Shown here in pieces: positions 13,995 through 19,469 of a stretch of 19,469 nucleotides of DNA. The stretch is taken from the NCBI GenBank assembly GCA_045106825.1, contig JBGCFH010000239.1, positions 1 to 19,469 on the forward strand, written 5' to 3'. The notes under the pieces were generated by a model. It saw only the letters and a program-made list of their open reading frames with translations, ran no database searches and was not told where the DNA came from. The first letter of the stretch is position 1. Each line of letters starts with the position of its first letter. Source of the stretch: CAWVWD01 sp045106825 (GTDB taxonomy: Bacteria; Bacteroidota; Bacteroidia; Chitinophagales; Saprospiraceae). Both the position numbers and the translations under genes were made by a program.

Positions 13995-14049
13995 AGTAGC
14001 GGCTGTCTTTGTTTGAAATTGTTTACGGCAGCTAAAGACAGCCGCTACT
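13995..14049 (-). repeat. REP-like family P, copy 2
   Basis: Arms 13995-14010 (AGTAGCGGCTGTCTTT) and 14034-14049 pair perfectly over 16 bp. Read on the minus strand it matches copy 3, including the loop AAACAATTTCAAACAAAG, but lacks a 13-base piece of one arm that lies between two AAAGAC words in copy 3. The left flank TGGTTCATTGA...TTTTTGCCA is also shared with copy 3. Confidence 0.85.
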
Positions 14050-14161
14050 CGCAACTCGTAATCCACAAGGAGAACAAGTATATTAAGACTTAATTCAACT
14101 CAAATTATCAATCCTCATCAGAAAATCCCGTTAAAAGTCACCAAAATAAAATAACTTCATG

Positions 14162-14169
14162 TAGCTTTG
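14162..14169 (+). promoter_or_regulatory. Possible -7 box of the ZIP gene
   Basis: TAGCTTTG matches TAnnTTTG. No clear -33 TTG. It would leave a leader of about 85 bases with an ATCATA/TATGAT inverted repeat. Confidence 0.35.
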
Positions 14170-14262
14170 TACTTATCATAGTTCTATGTTGTATGATGGA
14201 TTTTGTAGTGTTAATTTCCAAATCTTCACACAATTATAATTTTATAATTCATAATTTTAATA

Positions 14263-15129
14263 ATGGGCATTTTAGAATACCTTTTACTGTTTTCATCAGT
14301 GTTGATTGGTGGTGGTTTAGCGTTTTACTTGCGTCGAAATGATAGAAACTTAGTCCAATTATTGTTATCATTTAGTGGTGCTTATATTTTAGGAATCACG
14401 TTTTTGCATCTTGTACCTGAAACATATCATGGAAATTCACAGATTGGATTTTTCGTACTTGTAGGCTTTTTTATTCAATTATTATTAGAACAACTCTCAC
14501 GAGGCGTAGAACATGGACATATTCACGCATTCAGTAATACCAACACTTCTGCGGCTTTTGCCATAATGGTTGGTTTGTGTTTACACGCTTTTATCGAAGG
14601 TTTACCACTGGATTTTCATAATCACGATCATAGTATTGCGATAGAAGTTGTGGACGACAATCATCACAATCATGCACACGAACATGATGAACATAATCAT
14701 TCAGAAGATAATCACGAAGGACATGATCACGCCGAACATAATCATTCAGAGGATAAGAATCAGAAGAAAAAAGGTGGAATAAATCATCTTTTGTTTGCCA
14801 TTGTCTTACATAAAATCCCTGCTGCTTTTGCTTTAGGAATTTTATTATTATTATCAAAATTCAAGGAGCGGACAGTTATCATTTATTTAGCTATTTTTGG
14901 TGCAATGTCGCCTTTAGCTGCTGCAATTGGTAGTTATTTGAACAGTCAAGGCATGCTTTCCGCTTACGCAATTTCCGCAATTATGGCAATTGTTATCGGT
15001 TCATTTTTACATATTGCAACAACAATATTATTTGAAACTGATACGAATCATAAAATTCCTGTTAATAAATTAATAGCAATTTTGATTGGTTTAGGAATAG
15101 CGATTTTGACGGTTCAGGTTGGGCATTAA
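14263..15129 (+). CDS. ZIP-family divalent metal transporter with His-rich loop
   Basis: A 288-residue inner-membrane protein with about eight predicted membrane segments. The ZIP signature helices are intact: LCLHAFIEGLPLDFH (106-119; His108, Glu112) and FAIVLHKIPAAFALG (178-192; His183 then KIP), which build the metal site. Between them, residues 119-161 form a His/Asp/Glu-rich loop with about 15 His and a repeated EHNHSED word, expected to bind Zn2+ or other metals at the cytoplasmic side. ZIP proteins bring Zn2+, Fe2+ or Mn2+ into the cytoplasm. The NRAMP-like gene follows in the same direction, 614 bases away, so the two are probably separate transcripts. Metal preference cannot be read from the sequence. 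Confidence 0.93.
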   Translation: MGILEYLLLFSSVLIGGGLAFYLRRNDRNLVQLLLSFSGAYILGITFLHLVPETYHGNSQIGFFVLVGFFIQLLLEQLSRGVEHGHIHAFSNTNTSAAFAIMVGLCLHAFIEGLPLDFHNHDHSIAIEVVDDNHHNHAHEHDEHNHSEDNHEGHDHAEHNHSEDKNQKKKGGINHLLFAIVLHKIPAAFALGILLLLSKFKERTVIIYLAIFGAMSPLAAAIGSYLNSQGMLSAYAISAIMAIVIGSFLHIATTILFETDTNHKIPVNKLIAILIGLGIAILTVQVGH

Positions 15130-15171
15130 TATTAAAAATTCGCTCTATTATCAATCAAGTATAACTTATTC

Positions 15172-15534
15172 AAGGGCAAACGTATCAAAAATTACTCACG
15201 CAGATTTTATATTATTTACTTTGTAAATTGTAGTTTTATTGATAAGTCAATCGTAACTACGCAGCATGATTAATATTCTGCGTTTAATTGGGTTAAAAAC
15301 CCAATTTTTTAGATACAAAAATGCTAAGAAGCACTCGATTTTTAAACTTTCGAGTATTACTTGACTATACAACATCTATAAAATCGGGTTTTTAACCCGA
15401 TTAAACGAACAATTTTATAGAAGCTGAGTAGTTACGGTCAATCAAAGTATCTGCAATAATCTACATGAGTATAATATTTCAACTTGTTGAAATACTTTAA
15501 TGATAATTAGAATCATTTTGATGCGTTTGTCCTT
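15172..15534. repeat. Nested inverted-repeat element (MITE- or structured-RNA-like)
   Basis: Terminal arms 15172-15190 and 15516-15534 pair at 17 of 19 positions. A second pair is CGTAACTACGCAGC (15252-15265) with 15423-15436 (one mismatch). Two inner self-hairpins are AATTGGGTT-AAA-AACCCAATT (15286-15306) and AATCGGGTT-TTT-AACCCGATT (15382-15402). These two are also inverted copies of each other. A central hairpin ACTCGA/TCGAGT lies near 15333-15355. No open frame. A lone terminal repeat recurs at 4351-4369. Confidence 0.75.
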
Positions 15535-15587
15535 AGAGCATGTCTAAATTTCTATTGGCTGAAAATAAATTTTAGACAAGCTCTTAA
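15533..15587. repeat. Inverted repeat abutting the nested element
   Basis: Arms 15533-15551 (TTAGAGCATGTCTAAATTT) and 15567-15587 share TTA(A)GAGC-TGTCTAAA-TTT in inverted order, with two 1-base length differences. The 15-base loop has no feature. It could be a remnant of an insertion-sequence end. Confidence 0.6.
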
Positions 15588-15588
15588 C

Positions 15589-15609
15589 TTATTCCTATTT
15601 CAGGAATAA
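15589..15609 (+). terminator. Terminator-like hairpin upstream of the NRAMP-like gene
   Basis: TTATTCCT-ATTTC-AGGAATAA forms an 8-bp stem; 9 bases later comes a run of seven T. It could stop read-through from the ZIP side. The distance from the stem to the T-run makes it a weak case. Confidence 0.3.
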
Positions 15610-15635
15610 ATTAATATTTTTTTGTCATGAATGCA

Positions 15636-15649
15636 CAAATAATTATTTG
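15636..15649. promoter_or_regulatory. Perfect palindrome CAAATAATTATTTG before the NRAMP-like gene
   Basis: A perfect 14-base palindrome 95 bases upstream of the start. Position and symmetry suit a repressor operator such as a metal regulator, but no known consensus is matched. Confidence 0.35.
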
Positions 15650-15743
15650 TAAATCAATTATTTATCTGTAAAAATTTGTGTATTCGTAGCTATCAATTTT
15701 ATACTGAGAAGGGAATAATTTTATATTACAACCAAAAGCGATT

Positions 15744-16994
15744 ATGAAAAATTCGACTCAAAGAGGAAGTTGGTCACAATTTATAAAAATGCTTGGCCCA
15801 GGATTGTTATTTGCAGGTTCAGCCGTTGGTGTCTCACATTTAGTACAAGCAACAAAGGCTGGTGCTGGTTTTGGGTTTGGCTTATTGTGGCTGGTGATTT
15901 TGATACATTTAGTCAAATATCCGTTTTTTGAAATCGGTGCAAGATATGCTTCTTCAACTGGAAAAGATTTGATTTCGGGTTATAAAAAAATGCACAAAAG
16001 CTTTTTGTATATTTTTGCAATCATAACCGTTGCGACCATGTTTATTATACAAGCCGTTGTCACAGTTGTCACGGCAAGTTTAGCGATTAATTTGTTTGGG
16101 ATATTTGAGTCACCTGTCACTTGGTCAATTCTTCTACTGGTCATTTGTATGGCTTTATTGATTATTGGAAAATATAGCTTATTAGATAATTTAATGAAAA
16201 TTGTCATTGTGGTTTTAACGATTTCGACCTTCTTAGCGGTTGTTTTAGCATTAGGAAAAGAAGAAGTCACGACACCAAGTTTAACATTTGATTTGCCTTT
16301 AGCAGAGATTGGTTTTTTGTTAGCGGTTATGGGTTGGATGCCTGCACCATTGGATTTATCGGTTTGGCATTCTATCTGGACAACTGAAAAACAAAAAGCT
16401 ACAGTCGAAGATTTTAATTACAAACAATCGTTATTAGATTTTAGAATTGGTTATATTGGAACGATTATTTTAGCGGTTTTCTTTTTGTCGTTAGGTGCGT
16501 TGATTATGTTTAATTCGGGTGTAGAATTTTCATCAAAAGGTGCTGTTTTTGCTGGTCAACTGATTGATATGTACACTGTTTCGTTAGGAGATTGGGCAAA
16601 ATGGTTGATTGCTATCGCTGCATTTACAACGATGTTTAGCACAACCTTGACTTGTCTTGACGCAATGCCGAGAGTCATGGCACGTACAACAACTTTAATC
16701 TTAGATAAAACCGAAGAACCTAAACAATTCTACTGGATTTGGATTATTGCATTGGTAATTGGTGCTTTGATTATTTTACAATTCTTTATGACTTCAATGG
16801 CAAATTTGGTCTTTGTTGCTACTATTTTATCATTTTTAACAACGCCCTTTTTTGCAATTGCCAATTATTTATTAATAAATAGAAAAGAAGTACCAGAATA
16901 CGCTCGACCTAATCGAACTTTTAAAACATGGTCTTTGTTTGGTATTCTCTTTTTGATAGGTTTTGGTGTACTTTACCTATCTACATTATTTTAA
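15744..16994 (+). CDS. NRAMP (SLC11)-like transporter lacking the DPGN metal-binding motif
   Basis: A 416-residue inner-membrane protein with about eleven membrane segments. The fold family is shown by KMLGPGLLFAGSAVG and ATKAGAGFGFGLLW in helix 1 and the following loop, EIGARYASSTGKDL in helix 2, and a Met-Pro break in helix 6 (AVMGWMPAPLDLSVW). In canonical NRAMP proteins helix 1 carries D-P-G-N, whose Asp and Asn bind Mn2+/Fe2+. Aligned on the flanking conserved stretch, this protein has Gly29-Val-Ser-His32. In helix 6 the canonical M-P-H reads M-P-A. Its substrate may therefore not be Mn2+ or Fe2+. It would act as a secondary transporter in the inner membrane. Neighbours are a ZIP transporter upstream and a YkvA protein downstream. 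Confidence 0.85.
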   Translation: MKNSTQRGSWSQFIKMLGPGLLFAGSAVGVSHLVQATKAGAGFGFGLLWLVILIHLVKYPFFEIGARYASSTGKDLISGYKKMHKSFLYIFAIITVATMFIIQAVVTVVTASLAINLFGIFESPVTWSILLLVICMALLIIGKYSLLDNLMKIVIVVLTISTFLAVVLALGKEEVTTPSLTFDLPLAEIGFLLAVMGWMPAPLDLSVWHSIWTTEKQKATVEDFNYKQSLLDFRIGYIGTIILAVFFLSLGALIMFNSGVEFSSKGAVFAGQLIDMYTVSLGDWAKWLIAIAAFTTMFSTTLTCLDAMPRVMARTTTLILDKTEEPKQFYWIWIIALVIGALIILQFFMTSMANLVFVATILSFLTTPFFAIANYLLINRKEVPEYARPNRTFKTWSLFGILFLIGFGVLYLSTLF

Positions 16995-17057
16995 TTGGTG
17001 CTTTGATTCTTTTTGTGGAAACGCTCAAAATTCAAAATAATAAAAACCTTTGGTTCA

Positions 17058-17177
17058 TTGACAATTTTTGCCAAAAGCAAAAATTATTGTTTTACGTAGC
17101 GACTGTCTTTAGCTGCCGTAAACAATTTCAAACAAAGACGGCAGCTAAAGACAGCCGCTACTGGCAAAAATTGTCAA
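17058..17177 (+). repeat. REP-like family P, copy 3 (longest)
   Basis: Inner arms 17096-17119 and 17138-17161 pair over 24 positions with one mismatch (loop AAACAATTTCAAACAAAG). Outer arms 17058-17072 (TTGACAATTTTTGCC) and 17163-17177 pair perfectly over 15 bp, with 23 unpaired bases inserted on the left. The whole makes a stem of about 39 pairs. Confidence 0.88.
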
Positions 17178-17193
17178 ACAACCAAACCTTTCA

Positions 17194-17239
17194 ACGATGG
17201 TATTTGATTGAAAATTAATTGACTACTGAATACCATCGT
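17194..17239. repeat. Inverted repeat ACGATGGTATT/AATACCATCGT
   Basis: Arms 17194-17204 and 17229-17239 are perfect reverse complements of 11 bp with a 24-base AT-rich loop. It lies just right of REP-like copy 3. Confidence 0.7.
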
Positions 17240-17386
17240 AATAGATTTCATTTTTTTACAATTTTTATCAAAAACCACATTTTTTTTCAGAAAACCTTCT
17301 TTTAATTAATGTAATTTTGTGGTTTAATTTAACAGTAGAGTTCACAAAGGATTGATGCAAAGTTCGCAAAGAAATTTTATTACAAT

Positions 17387-17944
17387 ATGGAGAATAAAGA
17401 AGATAATAAGGGCAACGAACAACAGAATACGAATAGTCAAGAGGAAACTGTAAAGGAAGAACCAAAGTCAAAAAAAGAGGAAAAGTACATGGATTTTTAC
17501 ATTCATTTACGAAAGCGAATTGATACACAAATCAAAGATAAAAATAACGATTCGCCAATTAATAAAGCGATTAATTTACTAACGGTTTTACCTGATTTAT
17601 TTCATTTGAATATCAAATTATTATTTGATGGAAAGGTGAAAGCAGAGAAAAAAGGGGCAATTTTAGCTGCAATTTTATACGTTATTTCGCCTATTGATTT
17701 GATTCCAGATATTTTGCCAGTATTTGGTTGGTTAGACGATTTGATTGTAATCACATTAGGTTTGAATACGCTTTTCGATGATACTAAAGATAAGTACATC
17801 AAAAAGGCAGCAAAAAAATATTGGGCAGGAGATTTTCCTGTTTTTGAATTAACACATCATATTATTGATGTCATTAATCATACCGTCGAGTTTTTACCTC
17901 GTCGAATCATGAAAATCGTAAAAGATTTGTTGAGAGGAAAATAA
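17387..17944 (+). CDS. YkvA family (DUF1232) membrane protein
   Basis: A 185-residue protein. Residues 1-35 are a charged, low-complexity Lys/Glu/Asn/Gln tail. The DUF1232 core is at about 78-125: KAEKKGAILAAILYVISPIDLIPD (85-108), then ILPVFGWLDDLIVITLGLN, matching the 'YxxSPIDLIPD-x-PxxGxLDD' signature. The hydrophobic hairpin places it in the membrane. The C-terminal half (KAAKKYWAGDFPVFEL, VEFLPRRIMKIVKDLLRGK) ends in basic residues. The biochemical role of the family is not known to me. It converges on the SRPBCC genes. Confidence 0.88.
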   Translation: MENKEDNKGNEQQNTNSQEETVKEEPKSKKEEKYMDFYIHLRKRIDTQIKDKNNDSPINKAINLLTVLPDLFHLNIKLLFDGKVKAEKKGAILAAILYVISPIDLIPDILPVFGWLDDLIVITLGLNTLFDDTKDKYIKKAAKKYWAGDFPVFELTHHIIDVINHTVEFLPRRIMKIVKDLLRGK

Positions 17945-18021
17945 TGTAATTGACATTCAAATCTGTAAATTCTGACGTAATCGGAACAGTTGAACACTCA
18001 AACTGTATTGTCACCAATACT

Positions 18022-18651
18022 TTATTCTGAAGGATACAACTCCTCTAATTTCTCCGCACTTACTTTTTTCTCACCTGTTTCTAAGTAATGTTTGTAGGAC
18101 AAAATACCTGTTCTCAAACCTGTTTTTTTTAATTGCTTTTCCATGATTCCTGTTGCTATTCCGATATTTGCTCTAAATATAAAGACCGTTCCTAAGTATG
18201 TTTTTCCATCTTCCCCTTTTCTGACAACCCAAGTATTATATGTTTTTGCAGGAAATCCTTTTGATTCATAAACATCATAAGTAAACGCTCGGTAATCGCC
18301 ACATTCTTTAAAATCAATAATTTGTTCTTTAAGTTCAACGGTCTTTCCTTGAAAATCCAATTCACATTGTCTTGTTGCACCTAATCCTGTTGTGAGATTG
18401 CCACTTATACCTTCTGAAGATTTGACGCTTTTAACAATTTCTGACACGTTCACGAAGTTGCCAGCGACTTCATTCCATACTTCGTCAACTGTTTTATCAA
18501 TTGCGACTTCTTCATATAAAACATGGAATTTTTTCTTATTAATAATTCTTCTGTTTTCGTAACCACCATTTGAAGGATTTATGTTTTGTGCTGTTACGTT
18601 TATCGTCATTAATAAGATTGCTGCTACTATTAAATATATATTTTTCATCAT
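18022..18651 (-). CDS. Secreted SRPBCC (START/polyketide cyclase-like) protein, paralogue A
   Basis: A 209-residue protein with an N-terminal signal peptide (MMKNIYLIVAAILLMTINVTA, cleavage before QN) and a START-like helix-grip domain: FHVLYEEVAIDKTVDEVWNEVAGNFVN is the characteristic first strand and 'DEVW' helix, followed by a run of long strands (VELKEQIIDFKECGDYRAFTYDVY, YNTWVVRKGEDGKTYLGTVFIFRA). This fold makes a deep cavity for a hydrophobic ligand. Ligand and role unknown; export is unusual for the fold. Start is MM at 18651 or the next ATG, 18648. It lies 44 bases downstream of its paralogue B, with the same domain, so it arose by tandem duplication. Confidence 0.8.
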   Translation of the reverse strand: MMKNIYLIVAAILLMTINVTAQNINPSNGGYENRRIINKKKFHVLYEEVAIDKTVDEVWNEVAGNFVNVSEIVKSVKSSEGISGNLTTGLGATRQCELDFQGKTVELKEQIIDFKECGDYRAFTYDVYESKGFPAKTYNTWVVRKGEDGKTYLGTVFIFRANIGIATGIMEKQLKKTGLRTGILSYKHYLETGEKKVSAEKLEELYPSE

Positions 18652-18695
18652 TTTGTTTTAATTGTTATATGAATCTCACGTCTCATATCAATTCA

Positions 18696-19286
18696 CTATC
18701 GAGGATATAGCTCATTTAATTTCTCAGCAACGACTTTTTTCTCACCTGTTTCCAAAAAGTGTTTATAGGTCAAAACACCATTTCTTAGAGAACCTGATTT
18801 GACTAATTGTTTGCCCAATAGACCAGTCAAGATTCCGATATTTGCTCTAAATATAAAGACTGTTCCTAAGTACGTTTTGCCATCATCGCCTTCTCTGACA
18901 ATCCAAGTATTATATGTTTTTACATTGAGCGGAGAACCTTTTGACTCGTAAACATCATAGGTAAATTCACGGTGATTGCCACATTCTTGAAAATCAATGA
19001 TGCGTTCTTTTACCTCAATTGTTCTACCTTGAAAATTGATATTTAAATAGCGTTCTGCACCGATTCCTGTGGTCAGATTTCCGCTAAGGCAACGAGATTC
19101 GTTGATGCTGTGAGCGATTCTTTCGGAGTTCACGAAGTTGCCTGAGACTTCGTTCCATACTTCATCGACGGTTTTATCAATAACCACTTCTTCGTATAAA
19201 ACGTGGAATTTCTTGTTGTCAATAATTCTTCTACTTTCATAACCGCCATTTGACGCATTTACATTTTGTGCATTTGCATTTCCCAT
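18696..19286 (-). CDS. SRPBCC protein, paralogue B, signal peptide truncated by a repeat
   Basis: A 196-residue frame from ATG 19286, with the same domain as paralogue A along its length (FHVLYEEVVIDKTVDEVWNEVSGNFVNSERIAHSI and so on). Upstream in frame is K-ILLV-MGNANA-QN, which lines up with AILLMTINVTA-QN of paralogue A, so only the tail of a signal peptide is left. Just beyond it (19301) the MITE-like element begins and no in-frame ATG remains. Translation from 19286 would give a protein without a functional export signal. It may be an inactivated gene; the domain itself shows no frameshift. If a promoter exists it must come from the repeat. Confidence 0.7.
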   Translation of the reverse strand: MGNANAQNVNASNGGYESRRIIDNKKFHVLYEEVVIDKTVDEVWNEVSGNFVNSERIAHSINESRCLSGNLTTGIGAERYLNINFQGRTIEVKERIIDFQECGNHREFTYDVYESKGSPLNVKTYNTWIVREGDDGKTYLGTVFIFRANIGILTGLLGKQLVKSGSLRNGVLTYKHFLETGEKKVVAEKLNELYPR

Positions 19287-19300
19287 AACTAATAGTATTT

Positions 19301-19469
19301 TAGACTTTATTCTAAATAATTTGGTATGAAGCTGAATTATCTTTTATCGCTACTCTTTCCACGAGGTTTCGGGACAGGCTGTTAGCAAAATACTCATGTA
19401 GCAAGGCTACACTCCGTTTTTGCCGCCTCGATTAGCAATAAAATCTAAATTCCCATTCATTACGAAACC
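19301..19469. mobile_element. MITE-like element, copy 2, cut by the window edge
   Basis: Begins TAGACTTTATTCTAAATAATTT and matches 4088 onward for 169 bases with about ten differences, including single-base losses (for example GTAGC-AAGGCTAC against GTAGCTAAGGCTAC). The right terminal repeat would lie about 20 bases outside the window. Confidence 0.75.

Larger units (their letters stand above)
13942..14262. other. Gap before the ZIP gene
   Basis: No gene. It holds REP-like copy 2 (13995-14049), a possible -7 box TAGCTTTG (14162-14169) about 93 bases before the ZIP ATG, and an ATCATA/TATGAT inverted repeat (about 14176-14198) between the two. Confidence 0.6.
15130..15743. other. 614-base gene-free stretch between ZIP and NRAMP-like genes
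   Basis: No convincing gene. It holds the AAGTATAACT word (15157-15166), the nested inverted-repeat element 15172-15534, an adjoining inverted repeat (15533-15587), a terminator-like TTATTCCT/AGGAATAA hairpin (about 15589-15609) followed by T-rich sequence, and a perfect 14-base palindrome at 15636-15649. Confidence 0.7.
16995..17386. other. Gap between the NRAMP-like and YkvA genes
   Basis: No gene; a 96-codon frame across it is made of repeat sequence. It holds REP-like copy 3 (17058-17177), an 11-bp perfect inverted repeat (17194-17204 with 17229-17239) and a weak AAACCACA/TGTGGTTT pair (about 17270-17323). Confidence 0.65.

Noticed and set aside
14591..14857. Minus-strand frame opposite the His-rich loop of the ZIP gene
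   Set aside because: Its Asp/Tyr/Arg repeats are the antisense of the His-codon repeats.
15172..15534. tRNA or known riboswitch in the ZIP-NRAMP gap
   Set aside because: The stems do not form a cloverleaf and no conserved riboswitch core is recognisable; the inverted-repeat layout fits a mobile or REP-type unit better.
16928..17218. Plus-strand frame of 96 codons running from the end of the NRAMP-like gene through the REP-like repeat
   Set aside because: It begins inside the transporter gene in another frame and its second half is the hairpin of copy 3, so it is a chance frame.

Overview
The window looks like a chromosomal segment of a member of the Bacteroidota, most likely the Flavobacteriia. 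Base composition is AT-rich, ATG starts usually follow A-rich leaders without a Shine-Dalgarno sequence, and several genes have a phylum-type -7 box (TAnnTTTG) upstream. Several gene families (Mip/FKBP lipoprotein, MbnP/MbnH-like pair, XerD, lipoproteins with short lipoboxes) are typical of that phylum. I cannot name the genus.

Layout. 1-157 is the tail of a beta-lactamase-fold serine hydrolase. 250-3888 (minus) carries prfB with its programmed +1 frameshift, an FKBP lipoprotein, a GT51 peptidoglycan glycosyltransferase and a small membrane-anchored Cys protein. 3889-4661 has no gene and holds two structured repeats. 4662-8590 (plus) carries a GMC oxidoreductase with its Tat-type small subunit, xerD, and a small lipoprotein overlapping xerD by 4 bases. 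8709-13021 (minus) holds a MEST-like alpha/beta hydrolase and a four-gene set: diheme peroxidase (MbnH/CorB-like), MbnP/CorA-like lipoprotein, CDICGC outer-membrane protein and a CxGKC small membrane protein. I read this set as a copper-related locus. 13258-17944 (plus) has an acidic coiled-coil protein, a ZIP metal transporter with a His-rich loop, a divergent NRAMP-like transporter without the DPGN motif, and a YkvA (DUF1232) protein. 18022-19286 (minus) holds two tandem secreted SRPBCC paralogues, the second cut in its signal peptide by a repeat that runs off the window.

The most unusual property lies between the genes. Most gaps contain long inverted repeats, and several form families with two or more copies in the window. 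In at least three families, copies differ by paired substitutions that keep the hairpin stems intact (7184-7229, 8595-8640, 8656-8702; the two arms of 15172-15534; the small hairpins at 164-180, 227-243 and 11568-11584). This points to selection or copying of folded units (REP/BIME- or MITE-like). No transposase or RAYT gene is in the window.

Working together: ZIP and NRAMP-like form a metal-transport neighbourhood; MbnP/MbnH-like genes and their two Cys-rich companions form a second, probably copper-related one; the GMC oxidoreductase and its small subunit form an exported or membrane-associated dehydrogenase. The rest is housekeeping (release factor, chromosome dimer resolution, cell wall, protein folding).
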